From the NCBI GenBank assembly GCA_030248065.1, contig JASAMV010000085.1, positions 1 to 64,000 of the forward strand: DNA of 64,000 bases, written 5' to 3'. A program made the translations under genes and the position numbers. The notes under the pieces were generated by a model. The model worked only from the letters and a program-made list of their open reading frames with translations. It was not told the DNA's origin and ran no database searches. The stretch comes from Rhynchonema sp. JSB1_4. Its lineage: Eukaryota; Nematoda; Chromadorea; Monhysterida; Xyalidae. Shown one piece after another: positions 48,389 to 59,127 of this stretch (positions are counted from its first letter, which is position 1; every line of letters begins with the position of its first letter).

Positions 48389-48637
48389 GAGCTCGAATAT
48401 ATTCGCGACGTTGGTTTTGGTTTGTGGTTCGTCCTATTGCATGTATTATATATTTATGTACCTAACCTAACCTGACTGGGACTTCCAGCTTTTGCAGATT
48501 TTCTAGATCAGGTACCGGAGACGCTTGAACATATTCGCAACTTCGGTCCGGGGACGCTTGAGCATACTCGCAACCACGGTTACTAATCCGTCGACAAGCT
48601 TGAATATATTCGCGCGTCGACTCATCGGTGTGGCTTG
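48389..48637. repeat. degenerate GCTTGAATATATTCGC repeats, 5' of the large ORF
   Basis: The unit GCTTGAATATATTCGCG recurs with changes at about 48391, 48521, 48549 and 48599. Just upstream are a TATA-like ACTATATAAGC (48271) and AATAAA (48375). This layout could be part of a long terminal repeat plus leader, but no second copy lies in the window to prove it. Confidence 0.45.
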
Positions 48638-50731
48638 ATGAAATTCGTAGCACCGATGCATTCTTCAAGCGGCGAGTCCATTCGTCGCGAACCAATGCCG
48701 GACGTCAATTCCCGGAAGAACAATCAGGTGCCGGACGTCAATTCCCGGTCGAACAAGGCAATGCCGGATGCTAGTTTCCGGACGAGAACCGCCGATGACC
48801 GCAGCAGTCCGCCGAGGCAGGGAGAACAGACAGGCGGATGGATAGGTCAGTCGGGCGAGTCAGTGGTTTCCATAGGTCGCGGAGAGACCGAATGGAAGGG
48901 TGTGTCCATCGGTCGCGGAGGGACCGAATGGAAATGCTGGGATGATGATGAGAGTGACAGTGATGTTTCATTTATCGAGAACCATGCTTTTGGGTTTTCG
49001 GAGTGCATCGACCGTCATTTGAGAGATCGGAGGTCGGATGCGAAAGTCACTCAGTTCGAAGACCGCTGTAGCGCGGCTACCGATCAGTCAGGAGACCGCA
49101 ACTGTGGTCGATCGGATCAATCAGCTAGGCACGTGTACCGACCGGACACGAAAGCTGGACAGGCGCAATCAGCGCAGGAGTTCCATGCTAGGTCCGTGCG
49201 GGCAGGGCTAGCTGATGCTCAACAGTCAGATAGAACGAACATTAGAGCTGGACAAGCGCAGGCCGCGCAGGGGTTCCATGCTGGGTTCGTTCGAACGGAG
49301 CTATTGGATGCTCAACAGGCGCTGCGGGCGCAGGAGTTGTACGATGAATGGTTGAAGGAAGCACGGGCGCGCAAGGCGCAGGAGATCCGTGCGGAGAAGG
49401 GACATGGAGTCCGAATGAAGGAGAAACAGGATCGTACAACGGAGGGGCAGAAAGCCCGTGTGAAGGAAGGGCAGGAAGCCCACGCGAAGGAGGGACCGGA
49501 AGGTCCGAAAGGGGAAAGGGCGCATAGGGCGCATGAGAGTTGTGCGGCCACAGAGCCGGGAGTGAACGGGCAGGAAGCTGCACGAGCGCCACAAGGGCAG
49601 GAAATCGGACGAGCGCAGCCGGCGCGACAGGTCCGTTACGTGAGTTCGGATACGGGAACCGGACGTACTCGGATTCGTGAGAGATATCAGTCTGAGTCAG
49701 AATCGACCAGGGAGAACGTGCTCGATCTGTACTCGCAGGAGGAGCTCGATGAAGACCAGATACATGATGTATCGTGGCAAGAGGATTGGTTGAATGCACC
49801 CCAGCTCACGGAGCCGTGGCAGTTGCATGAAGAAGTGGTTGACATCGTGTTCACCACGCACCGATACAGTGACCATCTGTTGAAATGGTTGTATGCGGAG
49901 GAGCTACCGCATGATCGATTGCTTGCATCCAGGATTTCGGAGCATTTGAACGTGATATCGCTGACATATGAGCCTTTGTGCGAGTTTGATGGCCGGTGTC
50001 TCGCCGAGGTTCGCGGATTGTTTGAGATTGAGCAAGCACGGTCACCGAGATCCGCCAAAACGCGTCAACTGCTTGACAAATGGGGCGAGATACTCGATAA
50101 CCGAGTGCCGATACGAGTGCTACCATATGGAGACCGCCACAGTCCGGGCATGCCACTGCAAGAGGGTTCCGAACCCGTGACTTGTGGATTATACAACGAT
50201 ATGTGTCGGAATGAGGACCCGATGTTGTCCATGCCGAATGTGCTTGAGAATGTGCTCAGAGAACGCACACGGTACTCCGACCTACCCGAACTGGACTACC
50301 CAGTGCAGTCGCACACCGTCAGTGTGTCGATGCGTATAGTGCCAGTCGGAAAGACGCAATCCCTGTGGCATGGTGCCTCAGTTGAAGAGTGTATGAGCAG
50401 CCAACAGGATGAAGCAGGCTGTGGCACGCCTGAAAGTGCTACTGGAGGTCCCAACCAAACTGAACAGAAACGTGAGTACGACGTACTGTACGAACCGATC
50501 GTGAAGTGTGTATACTTCGAACCGGAGGGAGAGTTGAGGATGGCTGACTACAATCTCCGATTGGGTCATTTCGAAGGGGATGTGAAACGCCCGTCGATAA
50601 TGTCTATTCCGGTGGAACTCGTTCTGTCGTCTAGACCCGACGGAAGGATAGTAACAGCTGTTACGCGTGGTGGTTCTTTGAACACCGAACAGCACGGAAC
50701 CCGCACCACTTATGTCACGCACAAATGTTAA
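48638..50731 (+). CDS. large single-exon ORF, unknown, probably transposable-element encoded
   Basis: An open frame of 697 codons from ATG 48638, by far the longest in the window and the only intronless one. The N-terminal 330 residues are hydrophilic, of biased composition and internally repetitive: (M/V)PDVNSR three times, SIGRG(E/G)TEW twice, RAGQAQ/AQxFHA twice, then charged EGQ(K/E)A repeats. The C-terminal half (from about residue 370) is more globular, with DWLNAPQLTEPWQLHEEVVD and YDVLYEPIVKCVYFEPEG. I see no zinc knuckle, protease or polymerase motif. Retroelement gag proteins often look like this, but the call rests on context only. The last six codons and the TAA are supplied by the foldback element starting at 50713. 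Confidence 0.6.
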   Translation: MKFVAPMHSSSGESIRREPMPDVNSRKNNQVPDVNSRSNKAMPDASFRTRTADDRSSPPRQGEQTGGWIGQSGESVVSIGRGETEWKGVSIGRGGTEWKCWDDDESDSDVSFIENHAFGFSECIDRHLRDRRSDAKVTQFEDRCSAATDQSGDRNCGRSDQSARHVYRPDTKAGQAQSAQEFHARSVRAGLADAQQSDRTNIRAGQAQAAQGFHAGFVRTELLDAQQALRAQELYDEWLKEARARKAQEIRAEKGHGVRMKEKQDRTTEGQKARVKEGQEAHAKEGPEGPKGERAHRAHESCAATEPGVNGQEAARAPQGQEIGRAQPARQVRYVSSDTGTGRTRIRERYQSESESTRENVLDLYSQEELDEDQIHDVSWQEDWLNAPQLTEPWQLHEEVVDIVFTTHRYSDHLLKWLYAEELPHDRLLASRISEHLNVISLTYEPLCEFDGRCLAEVRGLFEIEQARSPRSAKTRQLLDKWGEILDNRVPIRVLPYGDRHSPGMPLQEGSEPVTCGLYNDMCRNEDPMLSMPNVLENVLRERTRYSDLPELDYPVQSHTVSVSMRIVPVGKTQSLWHGASVEECMSSQQDEAGCGTPESATGGPNQTEQKREYDVLYEPIVKCVYFEPEGELRMADYNLRLGHFEGDVKRPSIMSIPVELVLSSRPDGRIVTAVTRGGSLNTEQHGTRTTYVTHKC

Positions 50732-52222
50732 GCTCCTTAGAGATTCGCTATCTCTTGGTAGAGCGACTTTTCGTTCCAGGAAAAAGTGAATTTTTTCACA
50801 AATTGAAACGACCGGTGCAGAAACCCCAAATGAGTTGAAAGTGAAGTAACACGTGGATAGGTTTACAACAGCTTCTCGATAACTTATCACGAGAACTTCA
50901 GTCGCTCAAAGCATTGCTTTACTCGGTGAGGGTGCGAAATGTTCCAAAAATCGGCCACATTTTTCGAAGACACAAGTTTGTCTCTAAATTTTGAGGCCGC
51001 GCTTTGTGTTGCAGGAATGAGAATGCAATAGAAAAATAGAGCGTTTTCAGTAAGTACCAGAAAATAAGGTTTTTAAATTTGGATTGGAAACACTTAGATA
51101 ACGGCGTGACAGGCTGAAAAAGACCTAAAAATTGCCCCTAAACTGCATAGTTGCATTCATTGACGGAAATGTGATGTAAATAAGCCACGTATTGCATTTC
51201 ATTGGAAACGAGAAAGTCAGATAAACGCACAGTCCAACAATCTGGACGAGTTTCACGACTTCAAACCCCATGGTCCGGCTGCTGCAGCCCTGCCAGCCTG
51301 AATAAGATATTTGGCTATAAGTCGTTACTGTTAAAAATTATTGCACATTTGATAGCACCAAACGATGTAGCTTTAATGTAGCTATCGAATGATATATGAC
51401 GTGCCCATACTACCACTTACTATGGACAAGAAACGGTCAAAATTCCGAAATCGCACACGGTGACGTGACGGTTCATTCCAGAATCGTCAAAAAAGCAATT
51501 TTTTAGCCTCTGCCCTTAAGCGTAAAAATTTATTGGGGCTTGTCATATATCGTTCGAAAGCTACTCTCAAGATACATTGTTTGGTGCTATTACATTTGCA
51601 ATAGCTATTAACAATAAGCATTTATAGCTGAATATCGTATTCAGGTTAGTATGATTGCCCCGAGAGATCTGTAGACCTTGGGGTTTTCGGACCTTGATAG
51701 GTTGTTAAACCAGACGTTTCTCTCATTTTTTTGTTTCGAAGCCGATACAATCTGTGGCCTTTATGCGTCACAATTCTGGCGATGAATGTAACCACCTAAT
51801 TTAGCGGCAATTTAATGGATTTTTAGGCCTGTCACGGAGCTAGCTATGAGTTAAAAAATTTAAAAACCTTATTTTCTGGTACTTTCGACGACGCTCTATT
51901 TCCCCATTGCATTCTTATTTCCGCAGTGCTAAGCGTGGCCTCAAAATTTAGGGACAAACTTGTGTTCTCTTAAAATAAGGCCGATTTTTGGAACGTTTCG
52001 CACCTTCACCGTGTGAAGCAATGCTTTGAGCGACTGAAGCTCTCATGATAAGTTATCGAGAAGCTGTTGCAATCTTATCCACGTGTTTCTTGACCTTCAA
52101 CTCATTTGGGGTTTCTGCACCGGTCGTTCCAATTTGTGCAAAAATTCACTTTTTTCTGGAACGAAAAGTCGCTCTACCAAGAGATAGCGAATCTCCAAGG
52201 AGCTTAAAATTTGTGCGTGACA
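50713..52222. mobile_element. 1.5-kb foldback element with about 750-bp inverted arms
   Basis: Both ends read TGTCACGCACAAAT inward and are flanked by TA (50711-50712 and 52223-52224). The two halves are complementary over almost their whole length, near-identical at the ends and roughly three-quarters identical towards the centre near 51470. The similar frames in the two arms (about 50730-50890 and 52045-52210) are the mirrored repeat itself, not genes. No transposase is seen. Confidence 0.9.
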
Positions 52223-52288
52223 TAGGCTGTCGGAATGCTTTCCAACGGTATGTAACAATATGTCCTGCTACCCTTCGTTCGGTTATGT

Positions 52289-52461
52289 CCCGAGCCCTTT
52301 AATGTCAAGTTATAAACCCGAGCGCTAACCATGCGCGGTTCTGAAACATTGCGCTGCTGGCTGGCTGGCAAGCTGCGTGTGTGCTGGTTGTCCGAATGTT
52401 TCAGAAGTTGATTTTCGGGTTTAGAACCTGGTGCGGCAGCGAATTTGGAAATTTACTATAT
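52289..52461. mobile_element. partial MITE, GCGGCAGCGAATTT family
   Basis: The right end GTGCGGCAGCGAATTTGGAA and the internal AATGTCAAGTTATAAACCCG match the complete element at 56163-56396. The left end is missing or diverged. Confidence 0.65.
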
Positions 52462-52530
52462 CAGCGCCACCAAGTGTGAAAACAAAACTCCGCTTTCAAT
52501 TATTTGTACTGGCATTCAAGTAGTAACAAA

Positions 52531-53449
52531 ATGGTCACATTTACTGATTCGAATCCTCATGGCCTCATTATTCTCACAAAACTCCTGTTCGCACTTCTAA
52601 CCAGTGTTGATGAAACATCAGCCATCACACAACGCCCTCGTCTTAGTAAGTGTACAATTTATGTTTCAACATTATGTATTGTAGGTACAAAATTTTTAAA
52701 GTGATCTGTAATTCATTTTCACGTTTGAACTTCGCTGTGTTTTAGGTTTTACACCGAACCACGGCTCGAATGACAGTGATACTTCAAATAATATCGCTGA
52801 AGATGCAAAAGCCGACTATTACGAACCATTTCATCCACTCAATAGTCGTGAAGCTGATGTTTTCGGTTTGCATGGCACCTGATACAGAACTTTCCATTTC
52901 TTAAAAAGTACTTGAAAATAATCCTGGTTATGAATGAACTCAGAAGGCCGATATCCCGATGCCACAATACGAACACCTCAACCATCCAACACACAAATCG
53001 ACTTTGTACCGAAATCGTGGCGCGCTCAGACGATCAAGCGAACCAATATCAGTCGCCGAAACATCATTAACTCCCAATTCACAATACAAGCCAAGTACTC
53101 CACAACAATTCAGCCCCACCCAGTCCCATCTGAGCACCGGTCCCCAACTATTCACCTGAAACCGGCACCGTCGCCAAGCGACCATAAACTAAAAGCAGAT
53201 CAAACGAGCAGGACAGAAATACAATCAAGATCCAAGAAACTATTGTCGATCGCGGCCGAAAACGCTCTGCGCGCTCAGCGGAATGACACGCAAGAAAAGG
53301 TGAGGCGAAGCACGGACGCTCTGTATGGCAATCTCATTCCTCAGACACTACCACGGAATGTCCATGAAGTCTTGATGCAAGACGTCAAAAGTCCGGACAA
53401 AGCCTCGTATAAGTCTGACCAAACGCTCGATCTTACCTTTGTCACTTGA
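52531..53449 (+). CDS. hypothetical secreted or membrane-anchored protein
   Basis: Exon 1 (52531-52645) encodes a hydrophobic leader (GLIILTKLLFALLTSV) ending at donor GTAAGT.  Exon 2 (52746-52864) reads on in phase, with an acidic stretch (GSNDSDTSNNIAEDAKADYY). A third exon begins after CTCAG at about 52950 in phase and reads KADIPMPQYEHLNHPTHKST onward to a TGA at 53159. A second frame of the same region, open to 53449, ends in a convincing stretch (NALRAQRNDTQEKVRRST). A short intron of about 55 bases near 53142-53197 would join them in phase, but its signals are weak. The protein would be short, polar and disordered after the leader. I recognise no family. It may be the 5' part of the gene at 55196. 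Confidence 0.5.
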
Positions 53450-53572
53450 GTTTTCTTATTTATGAAATTAAAATTAGAGATTTACTGATGTCACTAAGAC
53501 AGTGTAAAAGTTGATTGTCATCTGTCGTGAGAACTACCGTATTCCGCTGCGAGAAATTATGGCATCTGTAAA

Positions 53573-53853
53573 TGTCGCAAAACGGTTGCCTCCGCCGCAC
53601 CGAAAGGTGCTCCGTTTACGAAGTATACAATAACAGATTGGGTTTTACTTTATTCCATGGTTTTAGTGTAAGACTGAATGGGCGTTGAAAAAGTGAGCAC
53701 AAAACAAGATATGTATGGATGTGGGTATACGAATTAATGTATTCAGAGCAGCAGAGCCACAAAGGCGTGTTTGGTTGAAAAGAATATGAAATATTGGGTA
53801 CTCACTCAACTACCAATGCTTATAAACCCGCGAACTCCACGGAATTCGCGACA
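53573..53853 (-). repeat. 3' LTR (minus orientation)
   Basis: Left copy of the 281-bp terminal repeat; the purine tract lies immediately beside it in the interior. Confidence 0.9.
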
Positions 53854-54541
53854 TTCCCCACAAAAACAAAAGGTTTGGGGACAATGCCAGGAAACGAGAA
53901 TAAGAAAACTAGGATAGAAAAGAATAACTGGTGAAAAAAGAAGCTGGGTTCGTTGGTTGAGTCAGACACATAAAACACATGAAAACGAGCGCACACAATA
54001 TGATAATGCATGAATCGTGCGCGACAAAATGCACGAAAGACCAGCAAATCACAGTAACAACCCCGATGGGTGAGCGTGGCGCTTTGGACGCGCTTCACAC
54101 AGCAGCAACCGGTTCTGCGACCAATCACGATGTCGAACAATGTACCGCCATTGGAACGGACTCCATTGCGCAGTGTACCACCATGACACGATGGGCTCCA
54201 CTGCCAGAGATGGCTATGCGTCCTTTGCTCCTGCAGCGTCACCCGTGATTGCCAGCCAATGTGCGTAGAACAGTGCTCAGCGTAGAGGGGCACTCATGCG
54301 ATGTGTCGGGCACAGAGTAAGTGTCGGACAGTCCGAGAATATCGTGAGCCAGACGGGATCGATCCGAAGACCAACACTGATTTAAAGTCGATGAAATCTG
54401 ACGGAGACGATTGTTCGTATTCGCAGATATTGAGACCGAATCAGCCCCGGGCGCAAGTATTGTAGCCGTCGAAGACGCCCCACCCCAGGCAGAAACGAGT
54501 GAGGGTCCAAGCCGAAAAACGATGTTACGTAGGGGGCGCCA

Positions 54542-54822
54542 TGTCGCAAAACGGTTGCCTCCGCCGCACCGAAAGGTGCTCCGTTTACGAAGTATACAAT
54601 AACAGATTGGGTTTTACTTTATTCCATGGTTTTAGTGTAAGACTGAATGGGCGTTGAAAAAGTGAGCACAAAACAAGATATGTATGGATGTGGGTATACG
54701 AATTAATGTATTCAGAGCAGCAGAGCCACAAAGGCGTGTTTGGTTGAAAAGAATATGAAATATTGGGTACTCACTCAACTACCAATGCTTATAAACCCGC
54801 GAACTCCACGGAATTCGCGACA
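54542..54822 (-). repeat. 5' LTR (minus orientation)
   Basis: Right copy of the 281-bp terminal repeat, abutting the TGGCGCCC primer-binding site at 54541-54534. Confidence 0.9.
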
Positions 54823-54867
54823 GTAAACCTCGGGTTAAAAAACTGACGCACGATCAAAGCAAACCGG

Positions 54868-55096
54868 TGCGGACCGATTACCAGCTCATGGCACTTTGTT
54901 TGGGAGGTTCAGGTTCCGTTGTGAAAAATTTGCTGCTCCGCAAGGCAATGTCAGAGAAAACGGCGCACAAAAATAAAATAAAAACATATTTCTCTTTCTT
55001 TTCTTTATCGTAAGCCAACCGGAACCGGAACAGCACCGGATCCTTTCAAGCTTTTCAGCTGACAAAAAGTGTGGTGAGCTGATGGATGGACTATAC
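54868..55096. mobile_element. TA-target MITE, GAGCTGATGG family
   Basis: The right end GGTGAGCTGATGGATGGACT next to TA, and the left end CAGCTCATGGCACTTTG, are mirrored. The interior (CAAGGCAATGTCAGAGAAAA) matches 58870-59095 in the opposite orientation. Confidence 0.7.
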
Positions 55097-55195
55097 CTAA
55101 TAAATCATATATAGAATGATGCACGCAGCGCACATTTACGTATAACGGCGCAGCCAAAATGATAACAAACATGCGCCCGCCATTGCACCCAGCAG

Positions 55196-56728
55196 GGCGG
55201 ATCGAGTGCGTCAACCGAATCCGAGCATGCCGCTTCTGGTCCCATCGATTTCAACGATCCCCTGGTGCTGATCACAATCGCGGTGCTCATCCTATCCATC
55301 CTTTGTCTCGTCATACTCGTCTGCTATTGTTGTCATCGAGAAAGACAACTTGATCGACAACATTACGGAGGTGTGTCTGCTTGGACGATGTTTCATGTTG
55401 CCCACCACCCAAGTTTTACAAATGGAAAACCAGCCCCCCATCCGCAAAAGTAAAAATCTTCGCGTCAAGTATACACACGCAAGTTGACACACGCTTCAGG
55501 GAGCCTGTTTGAAAAGTCCGCAAAGAATTCTGCTGTATGTACAGTGTAGTTGCTGGTGTCGCGTGCATCAACCGTGCACGCAGGTTCATGAGACGCAGAA
55601 TAGCAACTGGTTGACTTTTTTAGTCAAAACAACATCAAATTCTTTCTTATACCAAACAAGAACATTTTGGAACAAATTTCGGCACTGAAGCGCGAGAAAA
55701 TGTAATCCACATCCAGAATTTGTGAACCACCTTTATGTTCAGTGACCAAAATGGGCGAGTCCCGACCCTGTCACCAGCACAGTGATGGACGACAGACTGT
55801 AAACATCATATCATGACATCCCCTCCTTTGGGCTTTGTGGGCTCCAATTGTGCAGATCTGAGCTCAGTCCAGCACCAGCACACAAAGCCCAAACCCTCTG
55901 TGCATCGATCGCACAACGCAAAGCGTTATGCGTGCCACAAGCACATCCAATACTTGCAGATAGCGACCAATCATCGACCTACAAATCAGCACCACCTCGA
56001 CCAATCACCGATGACGAAAGAGAACATCAAACATCCAACATTTCACCAGAGGCTGATTCAGAGCGTGGTATGCCGCCAAGACATCACCACTACAATGTCG
56101 ATAGGAAACAGTGAGTTGACTCGGTGCTGATTTTAATTTTGCTGTGCTCCACACCCCGTCTATAGTACATTTCTAAATTCGTTGCCGCACAATAAAGACG
56201 CCCCATAGTTAATGTCAAGTTCTAAACCCGAAAACCAACCTTTGAAACATTCCGGCAGCAGACACACGTGCAGCTTGCCAGCCAGCCGTGCGCGATGTTT
56301 CAGAACTGCGCGTGGTTAGCATTCAGGTTTAGAACTTGACATTAACTATGCGGCGTATGTATTTTATTGTGCGGCAGCGAATTTAGAAATTTACTGTAAC
56401 GGATTTCTGTTTTTCTGTCATCGCTTCACATTGTTGTTGACCCGGTGATGCCGACGAAGGACTACATATGTAATTTGCGCAAAACATTCTGTCATTCCGT
56501 CGTCTGATTTCGACCGCAGTCAACGGTATATACTCTTGCAGTTGCAGTTCGCACCACGCCATTGAGTCGCATCGTGCTGACCACCACCACCACCATCATC
56601 ATCAGCACAACCGTCCACAAGCAACCAGATCGGTGTCCACATCAACAACCGACCATTTGCACACTGCAACAAGCAGCGCACCTCGAACTGGTCAGTTAGA
56701 GGACGAACAGAAGGGTCTTCAGAAATGA
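55196..56728 (+). CDS. hypothetical single-pass membrane protein (5' end missing)
   Basis: Three exons in consistent phase: 55196-55370, 55960-56110 and 56542-56728 (TGA). The first follows acceptor CCCAGCAG and gives an acidic stalk (ASTESEHAASG, PIDFNDP), a strong membrane helix (LVLITIAVLILSILCLVILV), then CYCC and a basic stop-transfer (HRERQLDRQ). The remaining residues form a polar tail with a seven-histidine run and the end GQLEDEQKGLQK. Orientation by the positive-inside rule puts the tail in the cytosol. No family is recognised. An upstream exon is needed for the N-terminus; the leader-bearing exons at 52531-53449 are candidates, which would make the LTR element at 53573 intronic. 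The second intron (56111-56541) contains a complete MITE. Confidence 0.6.
56163..56396. mobile_element. TA-target MITE in intron
   Basis: The ends TAGTACATTTCTAAATTCG and CAGTAAATTTCTAAATTCG, read inward, are flanked by TA. The inner arms AATGTCAAGTTCTAAACC are mirrored as well. It is the family reference for 20456 and 52289. Confidence 0.9.
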
Positions 56729-57574
56729 CTCCTATACTGTGTATGTACACCGAGACGCATTGCGTTCGGGGGGCAAAAACGGCTCGGTTCTGGTACCTAT
56801 ATATGTAGCTCGTCCTCAGTGATGGTTTGAGATTTAGCGTGTTTAAAGCCACGCTGAACAGTATGCACGGTGGTATGGGGCAAAAAAACCAGTCCAGTGC
56901 GGGCAAAAAAAAACAAAGAGTAAAGCTAATACCTAATGCAGTTTAATTAAAACCTGTAGTTAATTCCTTTAACTGTGTCAGTCCAACCGTTATTTTATTC
57001 CCATATGTTAACTGGCACACATCAACATTGCGGGTTTGACACCATTGAAATGCTCGCGGTTAATCGGTCATATTCCTGATTGCGAATTCCACGTTCATGC
57101 CCAATCTGCCGTAACGGCACTGCTGTTAGTCGCTGAGCGAAATGTCTTTAGCTGCACATTGTTGGACATATACAATGCAAGAAACAAAACTCGAATGAAT
57201 ATTTGGCGCTTTTCAAAAAAATGTTGTGCGTTCTTAGAATTTTTTGTCACTAATTCATGATAATCGTCGACAGCGCTGTGCGTGAATATCGTCTGGATAA
57301 GTTGATTGTTGACATCCGGCATTTATATATCGGTTTGACTTGACTGGTAGAGCATTCATTCAATGAACACTACAGCACGTTGACCATGGGCGCTGAATTT
57401 GTCTGGACTTGCCCCGGATATCGCAGAACAATAGGTGATATAAAAAGAATATTAGGTAGGTTTTGTTTCGCTCACTTGTCGTGTTCAACTGTGAATGTTG
57501 GTTAGATAAGTTGATAAATACCTGATTTTCCCGGACCGTGTGTTCTGACCTCCGTTTGTACTGACCAGCGAACC
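56729..57574. other. intergenic between membrane-protein genes
   Basis: No exon, repeat or clear promoter that I can support. Confidence 0.4.
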
Positions 57575-58620
57575 ATGTTACTCGTTGTCGTCGTCGCGGT
57601 GTGTGCTCTGACAATGCGCACAGCTCAGGCGCTTGTCTCGGATGTCGCTGACAGTTGTGCGCAGATCAAAGCATCTGAGCACGACGTGAATGCCGCCCTT
57701 ATCGACAACAAATGTTACATTCTGCACTTCCGCAACGCAACCTGGCACGAAGCTAATTTGATTTGTGCGGCGATGCCGGTCAGTCAGCATTTCGGCCGTG
57801 CACAGCTGCTCATGATCAAAGACGAAAGTGCGAGTAGAGATTTTCCAGAGTTGCTCAAGGGCGTGCTCGGGGTTAATTTTTGGTATTGGCGGTCAGCAAT
57901 CCGGGCCCCGACATTTTTTGAATATGATGATGGTTGACAAAACAGCGCAATGATGGTCACGCTATAGGCGCGACAGCTGCTCGACACAGAAGACGATGTG
58001 TGTTGGAACGCGTGGTGGATCGGGGGTCGACTCAGCGCCACCCATGAATGCAGACCGGGGCCGCACGCCGCAGACCAGTTTGAGTGGCTGGACGGAACAT
58101 CGATGGCCGACGCTCCATGGGGCCTGAACGAGCCAGACAACGTGTTTGACGACCAATGTTGTGCCGAGTTTGTCGACTGTTTGGACGTGGATGATTGGGG
58201 CTACGTCGGTGTCAATGACTGGTCGTGCGCGCTTGGTCGTTGGTTTGTCTGCGAACAACCGTTGATCGTCTATCGTTAGTGTTGACACATCAAGTGGTTG
58301 GCTTTGTGTAGTCTGTCGTTCAGTTTTGATTGCCGAACTGATTGTCCAACAAATCGACAGCTCGCCAAGACCCGGCGTTCGTTGTTACTGATGACACAAC
58401 AACGCCGACAGAAACGTCGACATCGAAGTCGCCTAGGGACGAGCGTCCAGCCACGACACTCACCACCACCGATACCAATCGTGCATCAACAGCGAATGAA
58501 GTTGGGTTCGCATGGTTGACCTGGAAAAACCGGATATTGTGGGTGGTTGCGATCGGTGTGCTCATTCTGCTTGTCATTGCGTGCGCATGTATTTGGTCAT
58601 TGCGCTCAGGCAAGAAATGA
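57575..58620 (+). CDS. transmembrane C-type lectin-like protein, 287 aa
   Basis: Complete CDS in three exons, 57575-57871, 57968-58274 and 58361-58620, with all phases consistent (288 codons with stop). Residues 1-20 form a signal peptide (LLVVVVAVCALTMRTAQA). The C-type lectin domain follows: CYILHFRNATWHEANLIC, AQLLMIKDES, the core WWIGGRL, FEWLDGTSM, then WGLNEPDN and the terminal VNDWSCALGRWFVCE. In canonical mannose-type lectins the calcium/sugar motif is EPN; here it is EPD, while the ND before the WSC segment is kept, so calcium binding is possible but sugar specificity cannot be assigned. After a Thr/Ser/Pro-rich stalk there is one membrane helix (WVVAIGVLILLVIACACIW) and a tail of only a few residues. 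It is a type I surface protein, possibly for recognition or adhesion. Confidence 0.9.
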
Positions 58621-58812
58621 ACATAAAGATTGCCGCTTGCATCAATTGTGAAGCAATATGTACAGTCCAGTGCAGGAATGGTCATTGTGCCTTTGAGTCA
58701 GCCATGAAAAATTATGATTGACTTGAACTTATTCACGTGAAACTGATGAAACCTGTGTGAGAAAATTTCTCGATAACTCTATGGATTAAAAGCGCTGGGG
58801 ATAAGCTACACT

Positions 58813-59127
58813 ATGGTAACCACGACTGGTGCGCTCGGAGCCAAAAGCAAAGATCGTAAAAACATATAATAGTCCGTCCATCAGCTCATGACACTTTCTG
58901 TCAGCTGAAAAACTTGACAGGATCCAGTGCTGCTTCGGTACCGGCTGGCTTACAAGAAAGAAAAGAAAGAGAAATCGATTTTTATTTTATCTGTGCGCCG
59001 TTTTCTCTGACATTGCCTTGCGGAGGAACCATTTTTCACAACGGAACCTGAACCTCTCCCAACCAAAAGTGCCATGAGCTGATGGATGGACTTTTCATAA
59101 GAGCGCACCAGTCGTGGTTCCGCATAA
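58813..59127. mobile_element. outer foldback ends around a nested MITE
   Basis: AACCACGACTGGTGCGCTC at 58818 is mirrored by GAGCGCACCAGTCGTGGTT at 59100, outside the ends of the MITE at 58870-59095. This suggests one inverted-repeat element inserted in another. Confidence 0.6.
58870..59095. mobile_element. TA-target MITE, GAGCTGATGG family (nested)
   Basis: The left end TAGTCCGTCCATCAGCTCAT and the right end ATGAGCTGATGGATGGACT are mirrored. The interior matches 54868-55096 in reverse orientation. Confidence 0.75.

Larger units (their letters stand above)
53573..54822 (-). mobile_element. miniature LTR retroelement (TRIM-like), intact and young
   Basis: Two 281-bp direct repeats (53573-53853 and 54542-54822) that appear identical base for base, each with TGTCGC...GCGACA ends. 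The flanks are the 5-bp duplication GTAAA (53568-53572 and 54823-54827). Read on the minus strand, the repeat contains TTTATAA and AATAAA. The base after the upstream LTR begins a primer-binding site TGGCGCCC, like the Lys-tRNA type used by many Gypsy-group elements. A purine tract GTGGGGAA lies just before the downstream LTR. The 688-bp interior has no recognisable gag or pol, so the element is non-autonomous. Confidence 0.92.

Noticed and set aside
48000..48480. A 5' long terminal repeat for the 697-codon ORF
   Set aside because: Promoter-like and polyadenylation-like motifs are present, but there is no second copy, no target duplication and no clear primer-binding site in the window, so it cannot be called.
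50378..52302. Two similar protein-like frames (minus 50378-50890, plus 52045-52302) suggesting a duplicated gene
   Set aside because: The similarity is caused by the inverted arms of the foldback element at 50713-52222; it stops at the element ends.
53820..54293. 157-codon minus-strand frame inside the LTR element as gag
   Set aside because: Overlaps the LTR, has no gag motif and reads as low-complexity hydrophobic sequence towards its end.
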